64,000 nucleotides of DNA from Tolypocladium sp. Sup5 PDA-1 (Eukaryota; Ascomycota; Sordariomycetes; Hypocreales; Ophiocordycipitaceae): contig JPHH03000023.1 of the NCBI GenBank assembly GCA_000750105.3, positions 62,001 to 126,000 on the forward strand, read 5' to 3'. Within the stretch, counting starts at the first letter, position 1, and each line of letters starts with the position of its first letter. Below the pieces are notes generated by a model. It was given only the letters and a program-made list of their open reading frames with translations, was not told where the DNA came from and searched no databases. The position numbers and the translations under genes were made by a program. Shown here piece after piece: positions 54,040 through 64,000 of this stretch.

Positions 54040-54640
54040 AGAAAGCTAGAAAACGATACGGACCGGTAGGGTGCCTAGCCAACCCTGCTCCGTCAGGCGC
54101 ATTGCTACTCGTGTCCCTGGAGAGGAGGAAGAGGGGGCCTCGTCCCTATAAGTCAAGGGCAAAAGGTCGAGCCGTAAAGGTACAAGGCCTATTGAGCATC
54201 GAGCAGAGCTTGCACATATAGCCTTCGCCTGCACCCTGTCTCTAAGAGCCCGCCTTACACTTCATGTTTAATCCATGCTTATTGCCCCGGACCATGTATA
54301 TGCAGAGGTCGTACTTGGCGTTCCTTAAACTACTACCACGCGCGACGCTCTGCGACGGTCGCTAGAGGTCCGAGGTCGTAGCAGGAGGAGTAGTCAGATT
54401 AGTAACTGTACGCGTTCTACTGGTGAATTCCTCCCGCAGGTCGGCGTTCTCGAGGAACGTTGCCCTCTGTGGCACGGGAGATACCTCCCTATGCAGTGGC
54501 ACCCATTTCGAATTCTGCTTTGGATACGTTATCCATTTCAGTATATCGCAGGCCAAGCTCGCCGAGAATATATTGCTAACGCTTAATACCGCTCTACAGA
54601 TATCGAATATATATTCCGAGGACAGTACCACTAACTATAA
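54040..54640 (-). pseudogene. Decayed second copy of the Cys-rich protein of 22.7-23.7 kb
   Basis: The minus strand reads KWVP...VSPVPQRATFLENADL, then after a stop AKYDLCIYMVRG, a further stop, YMCKLCSMLNRPCTFTARPFALDL and a stop. These blocks match, in order and spacing, QWVP...VMPAPQRATFLENANF, GKCDLCVYMCRG and VCKLCSLLNRPCTFTTRSTALEQ of the plus-strand gene at 22747-23703. Two of the seven cysteines are lost (Cys to Tyr and Cys to Val) and at least three in-frame stops are present; TGT-to-TAC and CAG-to-TAG type changes fit C:G to T:A transitions. The upstream half is only faintly recognisable in the AT-rich sequence to the right. Coding-like residues continue after the third stop to about 53950. 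Confidence 0.75.
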
Positions 54641-55868
54641 TGCCTTGTAGAGGATTTAGCTATACGTTCATGATTCGACTAGCCTTTAACTACTCGGTGT
54701 ACGGGCGTAGGATAGCTCTAATCTAGATATGAGCTATAGGGACGATAACTAGCACGCTATAAAAATTAGCAAAGGACTCGTTAATACTTACAGGGAGGAC
54801 AGAGTTATTATACTACTGAATATTATACCCATGCGAGTGAACCAAGCCCAGCACGAAGTACTACTAGGGCTATTCTACACTAGCCATCCCTTATTGCCAA
54901 AGACGAGGCGAAGCCGGCCGTTTTTGCTTTAATTACGAAGGTATATAATTTCGAACGGCGGTTAGTATAGGTTCAACCGTATTATCGAAGTCATAGTTAT
55001 GCTTGATGACCATAGCATGTATCTTGCTTTGCTAAGGCCTGAGTTCATTCTAGGAGCGTAGGCTTTGCATTTTAACACTGCGGCGAAGAGATATGTCAGT
55101 ACTTAGAAATAGAGTAGGGTCTATATAGTACGAACGAGAGTTAAGTAGCAATATCGAATATCGAAGATAGACGTCGAAATCTAAGGCAGATATTAAACGT
55201 TAAATATAGACGTCGGGTATCAGGATCGAGTTAGACGAGAATATGTTAAGTTTAAACGTTAGAAGCTAGGCAATATAGTCAGTAGGGAGCATAATAACAT
55301 AGAAGAGCAGAGATATACTAGCCAAGATAGATGCGACAGGTATAGGTCATATCTTTCGGTCGAGGCGTCAAGAAGTCGTCTAACATCGTCGATGATAGAA
55401 GGCTCTGAACGATAGAGTCAGCAGGGAATAGGCGACATGGACAGACTAGAAGAAGGGTTGCCCCACCAAACCGAGTATTGCAGGACTGGATTATGGCAAC
55501 GATGCTAGCGCAACGTGAGCTTGGAAGGCCGGAAACGCTGGTTGGTATCTCTGTGGAAGGGCAACGCATGAAGAGACTGGGATAAGGGTTGGCTGACCGA
55601 GTGAAACGTTAAGGGCGAGAACGCTGTAAGATGGTCGAGTCGGGAGAAGCTGCTGAGGCTGGCAGACGATGTTGATGATGGAGGAGAGAGAGCTTGGAAA
55701 CGAACCCCGGGGGCAAGAGGCGTTTAATTATTATTTACGTGGACTCGTGTGACTGCTGTGAATCACGGCCATGGAAGACATGAATCGTTGCCTTGACTCT
55801 ATGAGCCCATTGACACGCGTCGACACATTCACCGCTATTCCTCGACAATAGGAGCAACTCGACCGGCA
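54641..55868. other. AT-rich block, probably RIP-mutated
   Basis: Continuous stops in all frames and AT-rich, with A/T-ending dinucleotides common. It probably contains the eroded 5' half of the Cys-rich pseudogene and the missing N-terminal part of the GMC pseudogene, but nothing is legible. Base composition becomes more ordinary from about 55300. Confidence 0.45.
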
Positions 55869-57189
55869 ATGCAAGCGGTCTTGGTGACATGTGGCCTGAG
55901 AGGCCTGCAGACGCCGGTGAATCAAATCCGACTTCTTGTCATCCCAGCTTGCTATCGCTTGAGAAGCGGAGCAATTCGGCCGGAAAAGCACGCGGCGTCG
56001 GGCAATACATGGTTTAGTTATCCTTGGCACGGGGCTCTTCGCATTCAAAGGGACGAACAAGGGATACGCTACAGCGCCGGCAACAGGGTGAATTGGGCGG
56101 TCTCTACCGGTCTTCAGCTGACGGTTCGCTTTGACAGTCTTGTCACCAAGGTGCTCCTCGATGACCACTTGCGGGCCACGGGCGTCGAGTACCCGGAAGG
56201 CGAGAAACTCTACAAAGCCGACCCCGATCCGATGTGACAGGAGCATCGCGAAACAATACTCGCGTTCGTCGTACAGCAACAGCAACTCGAGAGGTCATCA
56301 TATCCGGTGGCATCTTTAACACCCCGCAGATTCTAATGCTCAGCGGAATCGGGCCGAAGAATGAGGGACAGCAGCACGGCATTCGGGCTCATGTCGACTG
56401 TCGACTTACCAGGCGTCGGCAAAAACCTGCAGGATACTATGAGGTTCCCGCTATCCAGCAGTTCCCATGCAGCTTTACCTTCTGGAACAAATGCACCCCG
56501 GCAGCGAAGTGAACCCTTGCTACGATGAGTGGAAGAACAGCGGCCCCTGTCCGTATACAACAGTTGGCTTCTCCGAGTTTGTACTATACCCATCGAGCGT
56601 TGCACCCCGTCCCGGGCGCGATAATATCATATACGGCTACCCTGACGCCATTCTGGGCCATATACCGCCTTACGCCAATGCCAGAGCCCTGAGTGGTCCA
56701 AGTTACTACCCCTTTACAATCTCCGAGTCCCGTTCGCGGAACTGTGCCGGGGCGGTTATACTCAGAGCGGGCGACCCGCGAGACGTTCCGGAAATTAACT
56801 TTGAGTACTTCGTTGATAGAGCCAACGAAGACTTACAGGGACTCGTTGATTGTGTGCAGTCTGAGCGCAAAATCTTTGCCACAATCCTTGGTTCCGACGC
56901 CCATCTCCAACGAAGCGTACCTTGGGCCAGACTTTGCGTCCGACGACAAGCTGAGAGAGTACGCCAGGGCTCAGTCATGTGGGCATCATACGATCGGCAC
57001 GGCCAGCATTGGTGCCGATGACGACCCGCTGGCCGTGCTCGATACCAGCTCCAGGGTCCGGAGCGTCAAGCGTCTTCGTGTGGTTGACTCGTCGATATTC
57101 CCAGTCGTGCCAGGCACATTCCCTTTGATTGCCCTCTTATGATGAGCGAAGAAGCAAGCGATGTTATTTTGGCAGATGCGACGAAGTGA
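55869..57189 (+). pseudogene. GMC (glucose-methanol-choline) oxidoreductase relic
   Basis: Successive pieces in different frames spell out the middle and C-terminal parts of a GMC flavoprotein: GNTWFSYPW, VNWAVSTGLQLTVRF and ATGVEYPEG; then TREVIISGGIFNTPQILMLSGIGP (PS00624 signature) in a new frame from about 56235; then VDLPGVGKNLQD in a third frame near 56400; then a long piece from 56467 with GFSEFVLYPSS; then SCGHHTIGTASIG with the catalytic His and VVDSSIFPVVPGTFP; and finally SDVILADATK before TGA at 57187-57189 in yet another frame. The N-terminal GxGxxG FAD-binding part is missing. At least four frame changes make it non-functional. Probably an aryl-alcohol/choline dehydrogenase-type ancestor. 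Confidence 0.8.
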
Positions 57190-59894
57190 TGGCGATAGAG
57201 TACGGTCCTAAACTCACCTGGGTAGTGGACTTTGGTTCAAGCAAGATGCATGGCAGTATCGTTGCTTGTTCATGGCTGAACCTGCGACCATTAATTCAGT
57301 CCTAGTTTGAGTTACTTGCACAGCTCAGAGCCAGCTGAATACATTACCAGTAGAAGAATTTGCTACTCCTAGGTGATCTTTGAACAATCAGTCCGTGAAC
57401 TTGTATCGTTTCTAATCGCAATACAGGTCAAGAGTAGAATCGTGGAATATCCCGCATATGCACGTACCGGCGGGAAGGAGAGCAATGACCCGTTTGTTAG
57501 AGGTGAGCTCTGACGTCTTTAACTGGCATGGGCAAGTTACCTCAGTCAACACGCATGCTCAAGTTCAGTATCACCATGCCACATTAATACGGTCTGGCAT
57601 GGCCACCGCACCTCCTGTTACGGCAGACACAGCGTGGCTGAGGGCATACTTCATGCATACGGTAATGGTTCTTTGCTTCTCCGTACACATTCAGTATTTT
57701 GACACTCGGATGAGGGCAATGAAACTCACAATCTCTAGTTCCGTTGTTGAGAATAGGACATTGCTGTCGCTCTGAAGGAAACCTAGGATTCCCGTCTCTT
57801 GACATGAACAATTCGGACTTGAAATTTTTGACGGACATTTGCTGAGCTGAGGCATGATACAAGCCATGTTACTTGGTCACAACAGTATGATGCAGCCAGG
57901 AAAGAATAGAACGCCCAGGTTACTCAAACAACAGGACTTGCGCCGCGGTTACAGCTTCGAACTGTCCTCTTTCCGGGTGTGCCAGACTTGATCAGCGTTC
58001 AACGCCTTTTATTAGGGAGTTCCAAAAGTTCATGCAGCTCGCTTACACCAAAATAGGAAGTTGTCTGCAGAGAGTAGTCTTCAAATACGAGTTTTGGTCA
58101 TAAGCCGGTGGTTAGGGAGAACCTTCTAGGTGCAGATCATTATTGGAGCCGCGGGGTCTCGGTGGATAATTGCTCAATAGGACAAGCACGAATGTCTCTG
58201 CTTATTACAAGCAGTTTTGCGATTCTAAGGGGTTTCTGCTGTCTTACTGTCCGTCTGTTCTTCTGGCTTGGCCATGTAACTGTGTCCGCCTATCTCCAGC
58301 CATATCACGCTCATGTATAGAGTAAGGGCTTCAAGGCCAGGGCAGGTGAGGCGCGAATTAGCACCGAGTGGGTGAATATCCCCTGGCTTGTTAGTATGAC
58401 GATGGCGTTCGCTAGATACTAGCCGTACCGCGTGGCCCGGGGTTTCAGCACCTCCTGGAGTACAAGGCCTGAACTGCAGCGTTAAACTTAGCCTGTGAAT
58501 ACGTGTATGACAGGCGTATTTATCAAAATGTACCGAGCCCCACGGACTAGCCAGGGTGTATTTACGCGAGGGATGATCATTCATATTAGCTTGGGACAGA
58601 ACGTTATCATATTGATCCTCGGGTTGACGTGCTAGAGCGGGGCGTTGGCGCATGCACCGATGCGATACAGCTCCCGCAACAGCGCGTCCGTAACACGAGG
58701 TGATATATGTATGGCGAATGAACTTTTCCGTTGGGGTCAGATGTATGCAGCAAAATCTTCGCATAGAAGAGACGCTTGAGCCGGGTAAAGACGGCCGCTT
58801 GCGATGGTGAAGTCTCAAGAGTCCAGCCTGCCACTTAATGTAGTCTTTGTCCTTGCGATAATTACCCCCAATCCCTTTACAGGCTAACCTCTTGGCTGCC
58901 AGTCATATGGTTGATCCTTACGCAAAATGGAGAGAAGGGTGAATGCGTATGTGTACTTGCAGCGAGGCCGTGATCGTCCTGTTGGCAAGATAAAGTCCGG
59001 TGGCGGCAACCCCGAAATGGATGTCCTGGACCGAGAGGTGGGTAGTGATTGGATGAGGGTTCTCCAACTAGCGGCGTGGTCCACCTGGCCGCGCTGATCG
59101 TCAATCCTCGGCCGTGGCTTTGTCTCAGATCGTCGCGATCCCGGCCTGGCGGTTTCAGCTGTAACAAAGTGTGCAAGCACAGTACGGACCTTGGGACCGG
59201 AAGTTCGGATGAAGATCCGGCTTTGCGGCACATAGCGCTAAGGAAACCTACCGTTTCGAGAAGCCCAGCCGCGACCCCCTTTTCGGCCGAATCCTCCTTG
59301 ACTGACCACTCATGCAGAAGCTCCTGCACCGCAGCTGCCGCTTTTCCGTCACATCAACCGTCTACTCGCTGTCAGACTTCCACAAGCGGCGAGAGATTAG
59401 CCTATCACATCAGCGTATTGCCAGACTTGGTGCGATCAACATGCTTGGATCGGCATTATCCATCGCTGACAGCATTCACATGATACCAGATTGATTAAGC
59501 CACAAAAGTTCGCTCATGGAACGTGGCTTAGGTGCCATCTTCAGCTGTACACTGGATGCTTGGAAGATTAGAGGGACTGGGAAAGCATCGCAGCCTGGCG
59601 ATCAGAACAATGAGTCCAAGTTTCGGGCCTATTGACCTTCTCTTCTCGTACTCTATGTCCGACACTGCACTACTAAACTCTCGCAACCACTCATCTAAAT
59701 GACAGATGCTATCATGCGAGTTGTTGATGTCGATCGCTTGCTTCAAAACGATAAATAGTACTTGAAGGCTTCGCCAAGAGAATGAAAGATAGCCATCGAC
59801 TACTTACAACTTGCCAATAGCATTGCGAACAATTCTTCGCCCTCGAAACCTTGAATAACTCCAATTCACTTTACCGGCGACCAACACTCTCAAG
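57190..59894. other. Intergenic region, ~2.7 kb
   Basis: No recognisable gene. Open frames up to 197 codons (58225-58818, minus; 58877-59329, minus) have no identifiable motif. The last few hundred bases hold the promoter of the aspartic protease gene. Confidence 0.5.
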
Positions 59895-61097
59895 ATGCAG
59901 CCCACAAACACCTTTGGCAGCTTCCTCGTGGCTGTCTTATCCGCTTCCATTGCGGCTGGCAGTGTCATCCCAGCCACGGCGCCGACGCAGGGCTCCTTTG
60001 AGGTAAAGCGAGCTGCCAACAAAGGATTCACTGGCCGCAACGGGCCTCTTGCCCTGGCCCGAGCCTACCACAAGTACGGCGTCCCGGTTTCCAAAACGCT
60101 CTTCAAGGCCGTCGACAATGTCCATGCGTCTCACAGGAAGCGCACCAATGGAACTGCCGTAGCCACGCCCTACAAGGATGATCTGGAGTACCTCGTCCCC
60201 GTCCAGATTGGCACGCCAGCCCAGACCCTTAACCTGGACTTTGACACCGGGAGTTCCGATCTCTGGGTATTCTCCACGGAGACCGACGCCGGCAGTTCAA
60301 AGGGCCACGACCTCTACACCCCAGCCAAGAGCAGCACCGCCAAGAAGATGGACGGAGCGACTTGGAAGATCACGTACGGCGACCAGTCGTCATCATCCGG
60401 TGACGTTTACACCGATACCGTCACCATCGGTGGTCTCACTGTGCAGAACCAGGCTGTCGAGTCTGCTCAGCAGGTTTCTCAGCAGTTCGCCACGGGAAAC
60501 AACGACGGTCTTCTTGGACTCGCCTTCAGTTCAATCAACACCGTGAAGCCCACCTCTCAAAAGACGTGGTTTGACAACATTTCGAGCAGCCTCAACTCCC
60601 CTCTGTTTGTCGCAGACCTGAAGCACAACACTCCTGGGAGCTACATCTTCGGTAGCATCCCCGATGGAGCTAGCAACGTTCTCTATGCTCCAGTCGATAA
60701 CAGTCAGGGTTTCTGGCAGTTTAGCACCAGCAGCGACATTGGCGGCAACTTCAAGGCCATTGCCGACACCGGCACCACTCTGCTGCTCGCCAGCGACGAT
60801 CTTGTCAAAACTTACTACCAGAAGGTTCCTGGTGCCACAAATGACCAGCAACAAGGCGGCTACATCTTTGACTGCAGTTCCAAGTTGCCTGACTTTTCTT
60901 TCACCGTCGGTAGTGGCAAGATCACCGTCCCTGGCAGTCTCATCAACTACGCCACAGCAAGCGGTAGCAAGTGCTTTGGCGGCATCCAGTCATCTGGGGG
61001 GCTCGACTTTGCCATTTTTGGCGATATCGCCCTCAAGGCAGCTTACGTTGTCTTTGACGGTGGTAAGAACCAGGTTGGCTGGGCTCAGAAGAGCTAG
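59895..61097 (+). CDS. Secreted pepsin-like aspartic protease (400 aa)
   Basis: Intronless. Residues 1-22 are a signal peptide; a propeptide of about 60 residues ends near the dibasic-type HRKR site at 80-83, so the mature enzyme begins around residue 85. The two catalytic aspartates are Asp117 in FDTGSSDLWV and Asp291 in ADTGTTLLLA. The flap Tyr lies in KITYGDQSSSSGDVYTDTV. Two late cysteines (IFDCSS and SKCFGG) form the usual C-terminal disulfide. The length matches aspergillopepsin/trichoderma-type A1 peptidases (about 395-405). Known role: acid-optimum extracellular protein degradation for nutrition or attack on hosts. No GPI tail, so it is freely secreted. Confidence 0.94.
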   Translation: MQPTNTFGSFLVAVLSASIAAGSVIPATAPTQGSFEVKRAANKGFTGRNGPLALARAYHKYGVPVSKTLFKAVDNVHASHRKRTNGTAVATPYKDDLEYLVPVQIGTPAQTLNLDFDTGSSDLWVFSTETDAGSSKGHDLYTPAKSSTAKKMDGATWKITYGDQSSSSGDVYTDTVTIGGLTVQNQAVESAQQVSQQFATGNNDGLLGLAFSSINTVKPTSQKTWFDNISSSLNSPLFVADLKHNTPGSYIFGSIPDGASNVLYAPVDNSQGFWQFSTSSDIGGNFKAIADTGTTLLLASDDLVKTYYQKVPGATNDQQQGGYIFDCSSKLPDFSFTVGSGKITVPGSLINYATASGSKCFGGIQSSGGLDFAIFGDIALKAAYVVFDGGKNQVGWAQKS

Positions 61098-62424
61098 ACG
61101 TTGTCCAAGCATGTACCATGAGTATTGCCATAAGTTCAGTTTGCAACATTTGGAGATGCCAGGTGAAGTCCAGCTGAGGGCCATGGTTGACAGGAGACAC
61201 CATTGTGTTTAAAATTGTAAATTTGCATTTCAAGATGTATATAAATACTTAGGGTTAAGTTAACATGCATTTATGAGCATTTCGTTCGTGATAAGTTGCA
61301 GCGAAATGTGTTAGGCTTCCCAGCGTGGAAAGTTGGAAACGTATTCGGAATGCTACCTCACTAAACGCCGGAATAGTCCTCAAGCAAACCACATCGGTGC
61401 TTAACACTAATAATATCGGGGAATTGAAAAGGCCGCTAAGTTGTTACTGCTTGGGTTGTATGTTGAACTTCTGAAGAGTTTGCAATCCCCGGTTGCAGAG
61501 GATGAATGTTGGCTGCTGGGGCAGGGTACAAGACCTCTCTAAGCCTCAGTAAGGATTCCTCGTGCTAGAGTAGTTGGGATTTCCCTTAACAGCTCGCTCC
61601 TTTGCTTCGTATTAGACAGTCCGTTGTACGGCAGCAAACTCCAAAGTCAACTCGGTGTAGTCAGACGTGAAGTAGATAGGTGAGACCGATCATGACTGAG
61701 TATTACTGTTCAATATTTGAGTCAATCCAGCTCTAGTCCTGAAGCCAGCGCCCGTCATGTCCTCGAATATGGGTTACAGTCGCTAAGTTCGCGGGATCAG
61801 GCAGACTCCATAACAAACTTAAATGGACTACTTCCAAGTGAGCTAAGAGCACAGATCAATTCAATTGGTTGACAATGGTACTCGTAGCTGATTCGAGTTC
61901 CTTCCATTACTCTCCAGTCATGACCTCTGAACTTTATTCGACTAAATGCAAGGAGGAGAGTTTATTCGACCAAATGCAATTATACTCACACCCGCAAATG
62001 TATGAAGTCCTACAACATACGTTCAGTCTGGACTCTGCAGGATGGGTCAGCAGTCAAATCATCTCTCCACTGACAAGCATATACCTCCGCCCAAATGCCT
62101 ACATCGGCATTTGATAACGGCATACCTTCGACCCAACCGGCCCTCCGAATAAACCGGTGGTTCCGTGTTACGTACAACCGAGGCTACGGCCATTATCAGC
62201 TGTAAATTAGGTTCTTCTAGATTCCAGTTGCATGCATCTGAAATGGCTGTAGACCACCCGTACGAAGTTTGGGCCCTTCATTGGGAATAAGCAGACATCT
62301 GGTGCCTCGGAGCCTTGAGCCATTACGTCATACACCGACCGAATCTCACCGAGTGTTTCTGCCCTCTTCCCCCCTTTGCCACCTCAACTTAACACATCGT
62401 CTATCCCTTCGAACTTAATTTGCC
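61098..62424. other. Intergenic region, ~1.3 kb
   Basis: 3' flank of the protease gene and promoter of the FAD monooxygenase gene. Only short open frames; nothing recognised. Confidence 0.5.
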
Positions 62425-63959
62425 ATGAGAGTAATAGTCGTTGGCGCCGGCATTGCTGGCCTTTCGCTAGCGATTTCGCTGGGCCAATCCGGCCACGTTG
62501 TTGTCGTACTCGACTCTGCAGCCGAGTTGGCCGAGCTTGGGGCCGGTATTCAGATGACGCCTCAAGCGGTCAAGTATTTCTTCCAATGGGGGCTCAAGGA
62601 TGACATTTTAGCCGAGTCCATTATCCCACAGCAGATGTTTCTCAGGAACTGGAGGGACGGCGCCGTCGTTGGGACCCTGAATATTAAAGATATGGAGAAG
62701 CAATATGGCGCTCCGTACATTGTCGTTCACCGCGCAGTGCTGCATGCCATCTTGCACCGCCACGCTCTTCGAGCGGGTGCAGAAGTGATGCTCGGAAGTC
62801 AGGTTACCAAATACGACTTTGACAATGGAGCAGTGGAGCTGCGCGGTGGGAAAGGATACAAGGCGGACCTAGTCGTAGCCGCAGATGGTCTGTGACACGT
62901 TCCCGTCACCTCGAAACATTGCACCGGCGCTAACCATCATAGGGATCAACTCTTTTGCTCGCTCTCAACTTCTGGGGTCGCGTGATCCGGGCAGCCAGCC
63001 CACTGGGTGGGCGGCCTTTAGGATGATGGCCGAGGTCTCCAAGCTCAAGGCTGATCCAGAAACGGCCGGCCTTGTGCACTCGGACTCCGGCAGCTCCAAC
63101 CTTTGGATTGCTCCAGACAGGTCATGTATGGCGTATCTCGTAAAGGATGCTACAATGCTTAACATTGTCCTATCGCACCCCGACAACATCGACACAAGGG
63201 AGTTCACATTAGGCGATTACAGGAAGGCAGTCGACGAACTGTTCGGCGAATTTGAGACACCGTGAGTCGTCGCTGTGGCCAAGAGTTTCTCTTCTGCTCC
63301 CTGCTGACAACTCACAACGTAGGGTCCGAAAGATCATAGAGTTCGCTCTGCCCAAAGTTGTCAACTACCCAGTCTACGCTGTTCCGACTCTGCCTCACTG
63401 GACACATGGATCAGGACGCTTTACGCTTATTGGAGATGCTGCACATGCCATGGCGTTTTACATGTCCATGGGTGTTAGCCTCGCGGTCGAAGACGCCGTG
63501 GCCCTTGCCAAGGCCTTGGAGCTTGCTTGTCCGCCTCCAGCCGCGTCTACAACACGGACTGTTGCAGCTACCGAATTTAAGAGGGTGCCACGCGAGCCTG
63601 TCGCCGTCGAAGGGGTGACGCATGCTCTTCGAATATTCGAATCCGTGCGAAGGCAGAGAGCTGAAGCTGTGCAACGGGCCAGCCTACATGCAGGCAACTC
63701 GCTACATACCCCAGAAGGCAAAGAGCGGGACATTCTCTATGAGGCTCTGAGCCATGCACACGAAGATGCAATCTGGTCGCCAGTAACTGTTAATGAGCAC
63801 AATGACAACAGCAGCGACATGCCCCTGGGCGATGGAGGTGGTGGACGACTAGGTCCTGGTGGGATTGCCGACAAGGGAACGAGGGACTGGTGCTACGGCT
63901 ATGACGCGATTGCGGACGTGACAAACAGTTACAACTCCAGACAGGTGAATTCCACATAG
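62425..63959 (+). CDS. FAD-dependent monooxygenase, salicylate-hydroxylase-like (472 aa)
   Basis: Three exons, 62425..62887, 62943..63261 and 63323..63959. The first intron (55 nt, GTCTGT donor, GCTAACC branch site) removes a TGA and joins AADGINSFARSQL; the second (61 nt) splits a Pro codon. MRVIVVGAGIAGLSLAISL is the GxGxxG FAD site, VAADG the conserved DG motif and RFTLIGDAAHAM the GD motif of class A flavoprotein hydroxylases. The residues after GDAAHAM are AFYMSMGVSLAVEDA, whereas typical members have a P-x-x-G-Q-G loop there. Known family reaction: NAD(P)H-dependent hydroxylation of aromatic acids such as salicylate; also found in fungal secondary metabolism. The substrate is unknown. 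The last exon ends in a Gly/Asp-rich segment. Confidence 0.87.
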
Positions 63960-64000
63960 ATGTACGAATTGTAGAGCATCTAGACCAGAATCTGCAAGAC

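Noticed and set aside
58225..59483. Open frames of 115-197 codons on both strands
   Set aside because: Mutually overlapping and motif-free.

Overview
The window is nuclear DNA from a filamentous ascomycete. The supporting evidence is genes broken by many short introns (about 47-76 nt) with GT...AG ends and CTAAC/CTGAC-type branch sites, and fungal-only families such as a serine-rich cupredoxin, a Pth11/SAT4-like rhodopsin protein, class III chitinase and NADP mannitol dehydrogenase. The protein types suggest Sordariomycetes, probably Hypocreales; this is inference from resemblance, not from a search. Exons below were worked out by hand from frame continuity, splice signals and family conservation.

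Left part (1-26 kb). A PDI-type ER protein cut by the left edge ends in HEEL. It is followed by exosome subunit RRP41, a zinc alcohol dehydrogenase, an MFS transporter relic, a GPI-type secreted cupredoxin and a large CSC1/RSN1-type channel. From 12.7 to 18.1 kb lies a compact metabolic group: a DapA-family aldolase, an Asp/Glu-type racemase and two short-chain dehydrogenases. This is the best candidate for a small uncharacterised catabolic cluster. A broken DsbA-like gene, an AT-rich dead zone, an APH-like kinase gene, a broken DUF7770-like gene, a cysteine-rich protein of unknown function and an acidic low-complexity ORF follow. A mannitol dehydrogenase gene closes this part.

Middle part (27-53 kb). 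An OPT-family transporter is followed by almost 5 kb without a recognisable gene. Then come a secreted GH18 chitinase, a YhhN/TMEM86 membrane protein, a GRDP-like protein with a Gly/Cys-rich tail, and an enoyl-reductase-like MDR protein. Next is a divergent pair made of an NtaA-type flavin monooxygenase and a DUR3-type urea/solute symporter. They share a 608-bp promoter region with two GATA-type sites, which suggests a nitrogen-scavenging module. A rhodopsin-domain membrane protein ends this part.

Right part (53-64 kb). An AT-rich block holds a decayed second copy of the cysteine-rich protein from 22.7-23.7 kb, followed by a GMC oxidoreductase pseudogene. After about 2.7 kb without a clear gene come an intronless pepsin-like aspartic protease and a salicylate-hydroxylase-like FAD monooxygenase. 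The mix of intact enzyme/transporter genes with several relics next to AT-rich blocks fits an accessory, RIP-affected region. No rRNA, tRNA, CRISPR array or intact transposon was recognised.
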